Shown: positions 42,750 to 50,923 of the stretch, piece after piece
Layout: every line of letters begins with the position of its first letter
How positions within the stretch are numbered: the first letter of the stretch is position 1
NCBI RefSeq assembly: GCF_013004645.1
Contig: NZ_JABEME010000005.1
Span: forward strand, 246,944-310,943
Reading direction: 5' to 3'
DNA: 64,000 bases
DNA from: Stenotrophomonas africana
GTDB lineage: Bacteria > Pseudomonadota > Gammaproteobacteria > Xanthomonadales > Xanthomonadaceae
Notes under the pieces: generated by a model
Database searches by the model: none
Told to the model about the DNA's origin: nothing
The model's input: the letters and a program-made list of their open reading frames with translations, nothing else
Program-made: the position numbers and the translations under genes

Positions 42750-42850
42750 AGAAAAAAAGCCGACGGATCACGAGGATCCCCACGCACCGCCCGCCATGGG
42801 CGAGCCGGTGCATTGTCGTGATTGCCGCAACGACGGCAACCCGTTCTCTT
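42750..42850 (-). ncRNA. Candidate C4-type antisense RNA
   Basis: On the minus strand three hairpins follow one another and end in a T-tract: TTGCCG-tcgttg-CGGCAA (42822-42839), a compound hairpin GCACCGG ... GGTGC containing CGCCCATGGCGG (about 42784-42812), and GGATC-ctcgt-GATCC (42765-42779), then GGCTTTTTTTC (42751-42760). The order and wording resemble the C4 antisense RNA of phages P1, P7 and P4, which binds its own leader and blocks expression of a downstream gene. No search was possible. About 80 bases separate it from the gene it would regulate. Confidence 0.55.
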
Positions 42851-43078
42851 TGATGTTTGATTCAGGACGCCAATCCCGGCCAGCGCAGGAGGCGCCGACG
42901 GAGGCAACCTTCTCGCGTTCTACGTGGCGATGACATGGGCAAAGTTGCAATTTACTGATCGCGTGCACGCTGTCTTGCTGCAACCTGCGGCGGGGCCAGA
43001 TACGACAGTTCGCGCATGGCGAAAGCCATTACCTGCGGGCTATGCTGTGCGCCTGCCTCAACGACAAGGAAACGTCAC

Positions 43079-44122
43079 ATGCAGGTTCGCAAGGGAGTGC
43101 GTCACATTGGTGCGCTGGTGATCGCGCTGGTGGCTGCCAACGCCATGGCCGATACGCCCAAGGCAATCGAAGTGCCCTCGCCGGAGGCGGAGGCGGAGAT
43201 CCTCAACCTGCTTGAACGGCAGGCGCTGTATCGCGACCGGGTGGACTGGCCTGGCACCCGCACACGACTGCAATCGGTGCAGGGCGACCCCGTGAAGCGG
43301 CTGGCGTTGCTGCGCGAAGCCATTGCGCTCAGCACGGGCAATCATGGCGTATGGACGACGACCCAGCGCCAGAGCGAATCCCTTGCGCGCGCGCAGCAGG
43401 TCGGCGCCGTCGCCGTGGAAAGGGCCAAGGCCGCCGACGCGGTGGATGCGCGCATCGGCTGGCTGGTCATCGAGGGATATGCCTCCACGCCCGGCGCGAC
43501 GCTACAGGAAGCGTTCCGCCAGAACATCCAGCGCGCCGCGCGGTGGCAGCAGGTCATCCGCAGCAAGGACGACGGCATGCGCTGTGGCTGGGTCGTCGAC
43601 CTGCGTGACAACAGCGGTGGCAACATGTGGCCGATGCTGCTGGGCATGGCACCGCTGCTGCGCACCTCGGTGGTGAACAACGAAGATGTGGGGTCGTTCG
43701 AAACCGCACAGGGGCCGGAGCGCTGGACGTTGACCGCGACCGCCGTGCAGCGTGCAGGCAAGTCGGTGCTGGACTTCGGCCAGTCCGGGTATGTGCTGCG
43801 GCAGCCCGGCGCGCCGGTGGCAGTGCTGTTCGGACCGCGCACCGGCAGTTCGGGCGAGGCCTCGGCGCTGGCGTGGCGTGGCCGCGCGCAGACGCGCAGC
43901 TTCGGTCAGCCCACTGCGGGTGTCTCCACTGGCAATGTCGTGCACACACTGGCCGATGGCAGCCGCCTGTTGTTGACCACCACCGTGATGCGCGACCGCA
44001 ATGATCGTGGCGATGGGTTGAAGATCGAGCCCGACCAGCGCATCGAGGGGGATGCCGCCACTTTGGCCGCCGCCCAAGCCTGGCTGCTGGCCCAGCCCGC
44101 CTGCCAGGGCACCCGGTCATGA
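43079..44122 (+). CDS. Secreted S41-family peptidase
   Basis: A 347-residue protein with a signal peptide (HIGALVIALVAANAMA). The C-terminal half is an S41 peptidase core: CGWVVDLRDNSGGNMWPML, then GPRTGSSGEASALAWRG with the candidate nucleophile Ser, and SFGQPTAGVSTGN. It lacks a PDZ domain and is much shorter than Prc, so it belongs with the tricorn/retinol-binding-like S41B group. Substrate unknown. GGAAAC precedes the ATG at 43079. Its stop overlaps the start of a small membrane protein gene, so they may be cotranscribed. Confidence 0.82.
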   Translation: MQVRKGVRHIGALVIALVAANAMADTPKAIEVPSPEAEAEILNLLERQALYRDRVDWPGTRTRLQSVQGDPVKRLALLREAIALSTGNHGVWTTTQRQSESLARAQQVGAVAVERAKAADAVDARIGWLVIEGYASTPGATLQEAFRQNIQRAARWQQVIRSKDDGMRCGWVVDLRDNSGGNMWPMLLGMAPLLRTSVVNNEDVGSFETAQGPERWTLTATAVQRAGKSVLDFGQSGYVLRQPGAPVAVLFGPRTGSSGEASALAWRGRAQTRSFGQPTAGVSTGNVVHTLADGSRLLLTTTVMRDRNDRGDGLKIEPDQRIEGDAATLAAAQAWLLAQPACQGTRS

Positions 44123-44457
44123 TCCTGATCGGCCAACAGGAACGGGTGCTGATCGTCGGCCCGACCGAAGCCCATCACTGTCTGCGCTGCCAGACGGAAA
44201 CCGAGTTCGCGCCCCAACTGCGCTACAGGATGGCGCGCATCGACCTGCTGTTCGGTTTCACCTACCAGCGCCGCTACGAGCTGGCCTGCAGCCGGTGCGG
44301 GCACGGCTGGGTGCTGGACACCGAGACCATGGACCAGCAGCTGGGTGGGGTGCCGATCCCGTGGCGGCACCGCTTCGGCCTGCCACTGATGCTGGTGGTG
44401 GTGGCCGGTCTGGCTGCGCTGGGCTGGCTGTGGCGGCACGGATACATCGTCCACTGA
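44119..44457 (+). CDS. Small zinc-ribbon membrane protein
   Basis: A 112-residue protein. CLRC near residue 21 and CSRC near residue 57 form a four-cysteine zinc ribbon, and a hydrophobic helix (GLPLMLVVVAGLAALGWLW) lies close to the C-terminus. No family function is known to me. It overlaps the S41 peptidase gene by four bases. The zinc ribbon is presumably cytosolic, with the single helix anchoring it to the inner membrane. Confidence 0.75.
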   Translation: MILIGQQERVLIVGPTEAHHCLRCQTETEFAPQLRYRMARIDLLFGFTYQRRYELACSRCGHGWVLDTETMDQQLGGVPIPWRHRFGLPLMLVVVAGLAALGWLWRHGYIVH

Positions 44458-44506
44458 TGAAGATCAAACTGTTGCTCATGTCCCATGCTGGGACTAGGAT
44501 GTGCGA

Positions 44507-44809
44507 ATGAAAGTGGTTGCTCTGGCGGCGCTGAAACGATTCTGGGAACGCCACCCTGATTCGGAAATGGCGCTGAGGTCCTGGTACGACGAAGTCAGGC
44601 ATGCCGTATGGGCCACTCCGCACGACGTACGCCAACGTTACGCAAGCGCAAGTTTCGTGGCGAACAGTCGTGTGGTGTTCAACATAAAGGGCAACAGCTA
44701 CCGGCTCATCGTCGCTGTGGGTTACAGGTTTCAAGTGGTCTACATCAAGTTCATTGGCACCCACGCCGAGTACGACCGGATCGACGCCGACACTGTGGAG
44801 CTTCTATGA
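44507..44809 (+). CDS. higB: HigB-type toxin, mRNA interferase
   Basis: A 100-residue protein of the HigB toxin family (RelE superfamily, PF09907 group): LKRFWERHPDSEMALRSWYDEV and SYRLIVAVGYRFQVVYIKFIGTHAEYDRID are characteristic. Such toxins cleave mRNA on the ribosome. Toxin first and antitoxin second, with a four-base ATGA overlap, is the typical higBA order. GTG at 44501 is an alternative start. The promoter should lie in the 49-base gap after the zinc-ribbon gene. Confidence 0.9.
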   Translation: MKVVALAALKRFWERHPDSEMALRSWYDEVRHAVWATPHDVRQRYASASFVANSRVVFNIKGNSYRLIVAVGYRFQVVYIKFIGTHAEYDRIDADTVELL

Positions 44810-45165
44810 ACATCCAGCCCATCCGTACGGAAAGCGACTACGAAAACGCTCTGCGCGAGATTTCGGCCTATGTGGACAACGAACCGGAACCGGGGAGCGA
44901 GGAGGGCGATCGATTCGAAATTCTCGTAACGCTGGTTGAAGCCTACGAAGCGAAGCACTACCCGATCGAACCACCAGATCCCATCGACGCAATCCGCTTC
45001 CGCATGGAGCAGGGCGGTCTGACAGTGAAGGATCTGGTGCCGTCCATCGGCCAGCTCAACCGTGTCTATGAGGTGTTGAATCGCAAGCGCGGCCTGACTC
45101 TGGAAATGATCCGGAAGCTTCACCGCAACCTGGGCATTCCTGCGGAAAGTCTCATCGGCCGCTGA
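44806..45165 (+). CDS. higA: HigA-type antitoxin with HTH
   Basis: A 119-residue partner of HigB. The N-terminal IRTESDYENALREISAYVD is the family signature of HigA antitoxins (COG5499), and the C-terminal 50 residues form a Xre-like helix-turn-helix (GGLTVKDLVPSIGQLNRVYE, LTLEMIRKLHRNLGIPAESL). It would neutralise HigB and repress the operon. Confidence 0.9.
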   Translation: MNIQPIRTESDYENALREISAYVDNEPEPGSEEGDRFEILVTLVEAYEAKHYPIEPPDPIDAIRFRMEQGGLTVKDLVPSIGQLNRVYEVLNRKRGLTLEMIRKLHRNLGIPAESLIGR

Positions 45166-45252
45166 AGCCCGGGTGTCCCTGCCGAGGCGCTGCCGTGCCT
45201 CGCGCCCGGCCTGCTAAAGTTGCAGCCTGCAATCACGTACCGGAAACCGACC

Positions 45253-45687
45253 ATGGACCACGACATCCCGTTCGAACCCCTCAACGACCTCGAGGTGCGC
45301 CTGCTGCAGGCCCAGGACGGCACGCTGACCGCAGCGCAGTTCCTCGACGGCCTGCTGACCTCGACGGCGTTCGTGCTGCTGGACAAGGCCATTGGCGAAG
45401 ACGGCGCCTGGGACGAGAGCATCTCGCCGCTGGTGCTGACCAGCGAGAGCGGTGAGCCGATGTTCGCGGTTTTCACCGCCCCCGACCGCGCTGGCCTGTG
45501 GCACGAGCAGCTGCCGCAGTTTGCCCATGCCATGCCGATCGCGGTGCACGCGCTGCTGGCCGGTATCGGTGACGGCGTCGGCCTGGTGCTGAACCCGGGC
45601 CTGGACGTGGGCATGGAGATGATTCCCGATGCCGTGGCCCAGCTGAAGCAGCGTGCGGCGGCGATTACCCGTGGGATGGCGCACTGA
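45253..45687 (+). CDS. SseB-family protein
   Basis: A 144-residue soluble protein with the SseB N-terminal-type fold: FLDGLLTSTAFVLLDKA, EPMFAVFTAPDRAGLWH and ALLAGIGDGVGLVLNPG are the conserved parts. E. coli SseB enhances serine sensitivity when overproduced; the molecular role of the family is unclear. The ATG at 45253 begins the conserved region; an in-frame ATG 33 bases earlier has no clear ribosome-binding site. Confidence 0.75.
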   Translation: MDHDIPFEPLNDLEVRLLQAQDGTLTAAQFLDGLLTSTAFVLLDKAIGEDGAWDESISPLVLTSESGEPMFAVFTAPDRAGLWHEQLPQFAHAMPIAVHALLAGIGDGVGLVLNPGLDVGMEMIPDAVAQLKQRAAAITRGMAH

Positions 45688-45704
45688 ATCCAGTGATTGT
45701 CTGG

Positions 45705-45730
45705 TTGCCGGCCAGCGGCCGGCACTACCC
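45705..45730. repeat. GCCGGCC-type palindrome
   Basis: TGCCGGCCAGCGGCCGGCA with flanking GTT and CTACCC, after the SseB-like gene. Confidence 0.7.
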
Positions 45731-45789
45731 GTTGTGCCGGACGGCGGCGATGGCTTGCAAGCGCGTCCTGTTCAATGGAGAGGAGCATC

Positions 45790-45987
45790 GTGGGCAAGCG
45801 TTCCAACCGATCGCTATGGGTCCATGAAATCGGCCTTCTTGCGGGTTTGGCACTGGCAGCTGCGTTCATCACCCGGTTCAATCCGGTGGAGACGCTCCGG
45901 TTGGGTGGATGGCTGTTCCTCTTGATGCAACCCATCTTGTTGGGTGCTCATGCTGTCGACCATTTTTCGCGCAAGCGCCGTCGATAG
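45790..45987 (+). CDS. Small two-helix membrane protein
   Basis: A 65-residue protein with two hydrophobic helices (IGLLAGLALAAAFITRF and LGGWLFLLMQPILLGAHAV) and a basic C-terminus (FSRKRRR). I do not recognise it. GTG at 45790 is chosen because GGAGAGGAG ends about five bases upstream; ATG at 45775 would add five residues but overlaps that purine tract. The gene is flanked by GCCGGCC palindromes on both sides. Confidence 0.55.
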   Translation: MGKRSNRSLWVHEIGLLAGLALAAAFITRFNPVETLRLGGWLFLLMQPILLGAHAVDHFSRKRRR

Positions 45988-46002
45988 ACGGGAGATGTGA
46001 AG

Positions 46003-46028
46003 GTGCCGGCCAGCGACCGGCACTATCC
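46003..46028. repeat. GCCGGCC-type palindrome
   Basis: GTGCCGGCCAGCGACCGGCAC, one mismatch, between the small membrane protein gene and cca. Confidence 0.7.
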
Positions 46029-46034
46029 GGTGCT

Positions 46035-47255
46035 TCAGCGGGCGGCGGCGATGGCTTTCACCCGCGCCTTGGCCAGTGCTTCACCGATGGCCGGGCCCTT
46101 CAGATGGGTGGTATCCAGATCGCGTGCCTGCACTGACAGCGCCGCCTGGTGCAGGCGCTTGAGCGTTTCGCCCTGTGGGTAGTCGGCGTCCTCGAAGCCG
46201 AGCCGGCCGCGTTTGTCAGCCTCGCAGCACAGCGCGATGCGCGCCACGCGTTCCGGCCGGCGCAATGCATCGCAGCGGCCCAGCAGTTCCAGCACGGTGG
46301 CATCGCGCAGTTCGTCGATGCGGTGCACGTTCAAGTGCTCGCGGCACACCGCTTCAGCCAGCTGCTGGTGCTCGGTGGGAATCTTCAACCGCGCGCACAA
46401 TGCCTTCAGCGGCTTGATGCCACGCTGTTCGTGCATGATGTGGCGCGGCCATTCCTCCGGCGGTGTCAGGCCCTTTCCGAGATCGTGGGTGAGGGCAGCG
46501 AAGCCGACCAGGTCATCACCCGGTGCCAGTTTCGCGGCCATGTCGCTGACCATTTCCTGGTGGATGCCGGTATCGACTTCCGGGTGGAATTCAGCACGCT
46601 GCGGCACGCCGTACAGTGCTTCCAGTTCGGGCAGGATAGGGCCCAGTGCCTGCGCATCGTGCAGCGTGCGCAGGAAGGCGGAGGGCCGTTCACTGACCAG
46701 CGCCTTGCGCAGTTCCTGCCAGACGCGTTCCGGCACCAGCGCGTCCAGCTCGCCACTGGCGGCGACCTCGCGCATCAGTGCCATGGTCTCTTCGGCGACG
46801 GTGAAGCCCAGTGACGCGAAGCGTGCCATGAAGCGTGCCGCGCGCAGCACGCGCAGCGGATCCTCGACAAAGGCCGGACCGACATGACGCAGCACGCGTT
46901 GCTCGATATCGCGCACGCCGCCATAGGGATCGACCAGCGCACCGCTGTCTTCGTCGCAGGCAATCGCATTGATGGTGAAGTCGCGACGCTGCAGGTCTTC
47001 TTCCAGCGTCACCGCCGGATCAGCATCAACCACGAAGCCGCGATAGCCGCGGCCGGACTTGCGCTCGGTGCGCGCCAGTGCGTATTCCTCACCGGTCTTC
47101 GGGTGCAGGAATACCGGGAAATCGCGGCCGACGGCGGTGTAGCCCTGCGCTTCCATCTGCGCGGGCGTGGCACCGACCACCACCCAGTCGCGGTCGCCGG
47201 CAGGTCGTTGCAGCAGGCGGTCACGCACGGCGCCGCCGACAAGATAGATCTTCAT
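46035..47255 (-). CDS. cca: Multifunctional CCA-adding tRNA nucleotidyltransferase
   Basis: A 406-residue class II CCA enzyme that builds or repairs the tRNA 3' CCA end. [15 protein letters not shown] and GDRDWVVVG give the glycine motif and the catalytic Dx[25 protein letters not shown] and [12 protein letters not shown] follow in the normal order. The C-terminal HD domain ([17 protein letters not shown]) has phosphohydrolase character as in E. coli (412 residues). The ATG at 47255 fits the family start; the frame runs 22 codons further up through a palindromic repeat. Confidence 0.95.
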   Translation of the reverse strand: MKIYLVGGAVRDRLLQRPAGDRDWVVVGATPAQMEAQGYTAVGRDFPVFLHPKTGEEYALARTERKSGRGYRGFVVDADPAVTLEEDLQRRDFTINAIACDEDSGALVDPYGGVRDIEQRVLRHVGPAFVEDPLRVLRAARFMARFASLGFTVAEETMALMREVAASGELDALVPERVWQELRKALVSERPSAFLRTLHDAQALGPILPELEALYGVPQRAEFHPEVDTGIHQEMVSDMAAKLAPGDDLVGFAALTHDLGKGLTPPEEWPRHIMHEQRGIKPLKALCARLKIPTEHQQLAEAVCREHLNVHRIDELRDATVLELLGRCDALRRPERVARIALCCEADKRGRLGFEDADYPQGETLKRLHQAALSVQARDLDTTHLKGPAIGEALAKARVKAIAAAR

Positions 47256-47291
47256 GGCTGGAATCATCGCATGCCCGGCGCAGATGCACCG

Positions 47292-47319
47292 GTAGTGCCG
47301 GCCAGCGGCAGGCACTACC
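47292..47319. repeat. GCCGGCC-type palindrome
   Basis: GTAGTGCCGGCCAGCGGCAGGCACTAC, upstream of cca. It starts and ends with the GTAG/CTAC tetranucleotides and would sit in or near the cca promoter region. Confidence 0.7.
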
Positions 47320-47327
47320 AATGGGCA

Positions 47328-47564
47328 TCACGGCAGGCCGCGCCACTCCGGCACGAACAGACCGGCCAGGAACCACAGGCCGTAGACGATCCACAGGCAG
47401 AGGAAATACAGCTTGATCTGCGCTTCGTCCCACAGGCTGCCCCAGCTGTCGACGAAGGCCAGCGACTTCCAGCCTTCCATCCAGGCCGCGCCACCCCAGC
47501 GCAGCACCCAGGTGGCGAGCAGGCTCCAGGCGGCGAATATCCCGATCCAGGCCAGCAGGCTCAT
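47328..47564 (-). CDS. Small membrane protein of unknown function
   Basis: A 78-residue protein with two hydrophobic segments (LAWIGIFAAWSLLATWVL and KLYFLCLWIVYGLWFLAGLF) joined by a Trp-rich loop (WMEGWKSLAFVDSWGSLWDE). Ten tryptophans in 78 residues are notable. No family is recognised. It lies between slt and cca, all on the minus strand. Confidence 0.65.
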   Translation of the reverse strand: MSLLAWIGIFAAWSLLATWVLRWGGAAWMEGWKSLAFVDSWGSLWDEAQIKLYFLCLWIVYGLWFLAGLFVPEWRGLP

Positions 47565-47595
47565 GTTTTCCCCTCCCCGGGAATGGATACCGGGT

Positions 47596-47620
47596 CGTGC
47601 CGGCCAGCGGCCGGCACCAC
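47596..47620. repeat. GCCGGCC-type palindrome
   Basis: GTGCCGGCCAGCGGCCGGCAC between slt and the small membrane protein gene. Confidence 0.7.
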
Positions 47621-47630
47621 CGTGTTGCGA

Positions 47631-49604
47631 TCAATCGCCGCCCTGGTCGGCGTTGGCGGCGCAGCTGAAGCTCTTGCGCTTGTCCACCAGGCGGCCCATC
47701 AGGCGGTCGCTCAGCGGCAGCGCATCACCATTGAGGCGCCAGTCGTAGATCACGCTGAAGGCCAGCACGCGGGCGACGTACTCGCGGGTTTCCTTGTAGC
47801 TGATGGTCTCGATCCACAGGTCCGGATCAAAGCCCGGGCGCTGGCCCTGCCAGCGTGCTGTCGGGGTCGGGCCGGCGTTGTAGGCCGCGATGGTCACGTA
47901 CGGCAGGCCGTCGTACTTGTTCATCAGCTGGCGCAGGTAGGCGGTACCGATGGCGATGTTGGTGTCTGGGTCGTACAGGCTGTCGGCGCCGCCGTAGCCG
48001 GTCAGGCCGATCGACTTGGCCACGCCGGCACCGGTGGCCGGCAGCACCTGCATCAGGCCCATGGCGTTGGCAGGCGAGCGCGCACGCGGGGTGAAGGTGC
48101 TCTCGGCGCGGATTTCCGCCGCCACCCAGGCCGGATCGATCGCGTTGCGAGCCGATTCGCGGCGGATGGTGGCGTCGTGGTGCAGCGGGAAGCGCAGGTC
48201 GTACAGGCGCTGCTCCTGCGGCTGCTTGCCGAGTGCGAACACGGCGCGGTCGAACCAACCGTTGTCCTGCGCGACGCGTACCGCGAGGCGGCGCTGGGTG
48301 TCATCGAAGCGCGACAGCGCGCTGTTCCATTCGGCCACGGCCCAGCCAGCGCGATCGATCTGGTACAGCGCCATCGCACGCTGGATGGCCGGATCGCGCG
48401 CGATCACCGCCTGCGCCTGCGCGCTGTCGTTCGGCTTCCAGGGGCACAGGGTATAGCCCTGCTGCAGCTTGTCGGCAGCCAGGAACCCGTGGAAGGTCGG
48501 TGCACGTGCCGCATCGCGGAACAGCGGCTGCGCCTGCTGGGCCTGGCCGGTCTTCTCCAGCATGCGGCCTTCGAAGTAGCGCCAGCGCGGGTCGCTGCGC
48601 TGCTTGCTGGCCATCTTGCGGATTGCGGTCAGCGCCGCCGGCCAGTCACCGCGCGACATCGCTTCGCGCACGCGCCATTCGTGCAGGCGTTCGTCATACG
48701 CCGATTCCGGCACCGCGTTGAGGCGGCGTGCCGAATCGGGCAGGTAGGAAGCCACCGTCCACAGCGCGATCTGGTACAGCACCTGGCCCTGCTGCTCGGC
48801 ACTCAGGCCCAGCGCCTGCGCGTACTGCGGCAGCTGCTGTTCGGTGGCGCCCGGGTCGGCCTTGGCCAGCTTGGCCAGGCCATCGGTGGCGATGCGCCGG
48901 CTGCGCTCGTTGCGCGGCCAGTTCAATGCGCTGGCATTGGGCTTGTCGACAAAGGCGGCGTAATTGTTGGCCAGCGCCAGGTCGGTGGCAGGCAGGCCAC
49001 GTGCGGCGCTGCGCATCACGGCCGGCTGCTGGGCGTCGGCGGCGGCATCGATGCGTTCCCAGCGCAATGCGTCACTCAGTCCGCCCTGTGCCTGCAGCAC
49101 GGCGAAAACGGCGTCACAGCCGTCTGGCAGCGACTTGCCGTTCTTGCGCCACAGGTCCTGCGCTTCACCGATCCACTGCGGATCGACCTTGCCGGTCACC
49201 TGCCGTGCGGTCAGCTGCGCACAGCGCAGGCCGGCGTTGTCGGTCGGAACCCAGTTGGCGAGCAGGGTGGGCCAGTCCTGGCGGCGTGCGACCGAGGGCA
49301 GCCACACACTGCGGAACGTGTTGGCCACGGCCTGGCCGTCATAGCGCTTGAGGAAGGCCTGCGCCTGCGCGGAATCGACGGTGTCGATGTTGCGTCGCAG
49401 GTTGGCGTATTCCAGCCAGCCATAGGCCGGATGGCGGCTGAGCGCAGCGGCCTGGCCGGGGTCGAACTGGCCGCGTTCGGCAGCTGCGATCGCGGCCTTC
49501 AGCTGCGCGTTCTGGGCGTCGAGGGACTGGGCATTGGCGCAGCCGATCAGCAGCGTGGTGGCCAAGGGCAGCAGGGACAGGGCAGTTGAAGTGCGTCGGG
49601 TCAT
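47631..49604 (-). CDS. slt: Soluble lytic transglycosylase (Slt70 family)
   Basis: A 657-residue periplasmic peptidoglycan hydrolase. The signal peptide ALSLLPLATTLLIGCANAQ ends near residue 22. A long alpha-superhelical region (TPR-like U and L domains) covers about 30-470, and the C-terminal SLT domain has AEIRAESTFTPRARSPANAMG (catalytic Glu), LMQVLPATG and LRQLMNKYDGLPYVTIAAYN. It cleaves glycan strands exolytically. The start at 49604 skips four codons of an upstream in-frame ATG. Confidence 0.93.
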   Translation of the reverse strand: MTRRTSTALSLLPLATTLLIGCANAQSLDAQNAQLKAAIAAAERGQFDPGQAAALSRHPAYGWLEYANLRRNIDTVDSAQAQAFLKRYDGQAVANTFRSVWLPSVARRQDWPTLLANWVPTDNAGLRCAQLTARQVTGKVDPQWIGEAQDLWRKNGKSLPDGCDAVFAVLQAQGGLSDALRWERIDAAADAQQPAVMRSAARGLPATDLALANNYAAFVDKPNASALNWPRNERSRRIATDGLAKLAKADPGATEQQLPQYAQALGLSAEQQGQVLYQIALWTVASYLPDSARRLNAVPESAYDERLHEWRVREAMSRGDWPAALTAIRKMASKQRSDPRWRYFEGRMLEKTGQAQQAQPLFRDAARAPTFHGFLAADKLQQGYTLCPWKPNDSAQAQAVIARDPAIQRAMALYQIDRAGWAVAEWNSALSRFDDTQRRLAVRVAQDNGWFDRAVFALGKQPQEQRLYDLRFPLHHDATIRRESARNAIDPAWVAAEIRAESTFTPRARSPANAMGLMQVLPATGAGVAKSIGLTGYGGADSLYDPDTNIAIGTAYLRQLMNKYDGLPYVTIAAYNAGPTPTARWQGQRPGFDPDLWIETISYKETREYVARVLAFSVIYDWRLNGDALPLSDRLMGRLVDKRKSFSCAANADQGGD

Positions 49605-49767
49605 GGCGCTGAGCATAGCGGGCGGTGGCTGAATTCAGTTTCGCATTGCGTGCACGCGATGGGTCGGCAACGGCAGCTGAATGCCACAGCGCTGGGCACT
49701 GCCTTGCAGGTCCGCAGGCACCGTAGTGTCGACCTTGGGCGAACGGCCCGGCTGCAGGGAGCGGCAC

Positions 49768-50175
49768 ATGGCGTTCAGTAGCGCAGGAAGAAGCGGCCCG
49801 CTGGCGGACATCAATGTCACGCCACTGGTGGATGTGATGCTGGTGCTGTTGATCATCTTCATCGTGACCGCGCCGATCGTGGCCCGGCCGATTGCCGTGC
49901 AGTTGCCGCAGGCCACCGATCGCGTGGTCGACCGTCCCGAACCGCCACCACCGATCGAGCTGCGCCTGGACGCATCGAACCAGCTGAGTTGGGATGGCCA
50001 GCCGATGGCCATCGGCGATCTGCAGGCGCGCCTGCAGGCGCAGGCCGGTGAACATGCCGGCAACCTGCCGGAGCTGCGCATCGCCACCGATCCGTCAGCC
50101 GAGTACGAAGGCATGGCGCGGATCCTGGCTGCCGCCGAGGCCACCGGCATGGAGCGCATCGCCTTCGTGCAGTGA
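49768..50175 (+). CDS. exbD: ExbD/TolR-family protein
   Basis: A 135-residue inner-membrane protein with one N-terminal helix. [22 protein letters not shown] carries the conserved Asp of the ExbD/TolR helix that takes part in proton flow, and the rest is a periplasmic domain ([46 protein letters not shown]). It should work with an ExbB-like channel, which is not nearby. AGGGAGCG precedes the ATG at 49768. Confidence 0.9.
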   Translation: MAFSSAGRSGPLADINVTPLVDVMLVLLIIFIVTAPIVARPIAVQLPQATDRVVDRPEPPPPIELRLDASNQLSWDGQPMAIGDLQARLQAQAGEHAGNLPELRIATDPSAEYEGMARILAAAEATGMERIAFVQ

Positions 50176-50246
50176 GTTTCGTGCGGTGAGTCCGGCAACG
50201 GGCGGCCTGCCGATGGCAGGCCGCTCCTACTGCGAGGGAACGTGGC

Positions 50247-50654
50247 ATGCGATACAGGACACAGCGCGCGGCCCCACTGATGGTCATCCCCAATCTGGCA
50301 CCGCTGGTGGATGTGTTGCTGGTGCTGCTGGCGCTGGTGATCACCACGCTGCCGATGGCGCAGGCGACCGGCCTCCTGGCGTTCCAGCAGCGCACCTCGT
50401 GCCCACCCTGGCCGGCGTCCTCACCCCAGCCGATCAATTTGCGCATCGATGCAGCGGGGGCGGTGTTCTGGAATGGCCAGCCGCTGGACGCTGCCGCGTT
50501 GCAGCGGCACCTGATGCAGGCGCAGCAGATGCCGCAGCAGCATCGCCCCTGGGTGCACCTGGCGACCGCCGACGACACCGACTACGGAGACATGGCACGC
50601 GTGCTGCTGGCCGTAAGCCAGCATGGGCTGCGCGTCGACGCGCCCGGCCACTAG
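50247..50654 (+). CDS. Second, divergent ExbD-like protein
   Basis: Also 135 residues. VIPNLAPLVDVLLVLLALVIT retains the membrane aspartate, and PINLRIDAAGAVFWNGQPL and HLATADDTDYGDMARVLLAVS parallel the periplasmic domain of the preceding gene. Overall similarity is low apart from these stretches. GAGGG lies upstream of the ATG. The pair precedes a TonB-dependent receptor gene, so both may serve energy coupling for it. Confidence 0.8.
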   Translation: MRYRTQRAAPLMVIPNLAPLVDVLLVLLALVITTLPMAQATGLLAFQQRTSCPPWPASSPQPINLRIDAAGAVFWNGQPLDAAALQRHLMQAQQMPQQHRPWVHLATADDTDYGDMARVLLAVSQHGLRVDAPGH

Positions 50655-50923
50655 CACCTGCACCGACAAGTCCCCTTGATGAGCTGTGCCGGATCTCGGC
50701 GAGCGCTGTCGCAGCCGGCATCAAGGCGCCACGCTGTGAACAGTATCGTCCGGTCATAACCTGCAACTATCTGACGCAATCGCCTGCCATTTGCGTCAAT
50801 TCCGCGTGAAAGAGTGTCGATCGTCACGCCGGGATTTTTACCACTTGTTTACAAAGGAGACGCTGCCGCCATGCAGGGGGGCGCGGCAGTCCATGTCCCG
50901 ACATTCCTTTGGAGAGAGAGCGA

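Noticed and set aside
42236..42907. Prophage remnant
   Set aside because: Only the C4-like RNA recalls phage; no integrase, structural or replication genes are nearby.
42668..42907. N-terminal extension of the unknown gene to 42907
   Set aside because: The extension is a translation of the hairpin RNA region and part of the leader.
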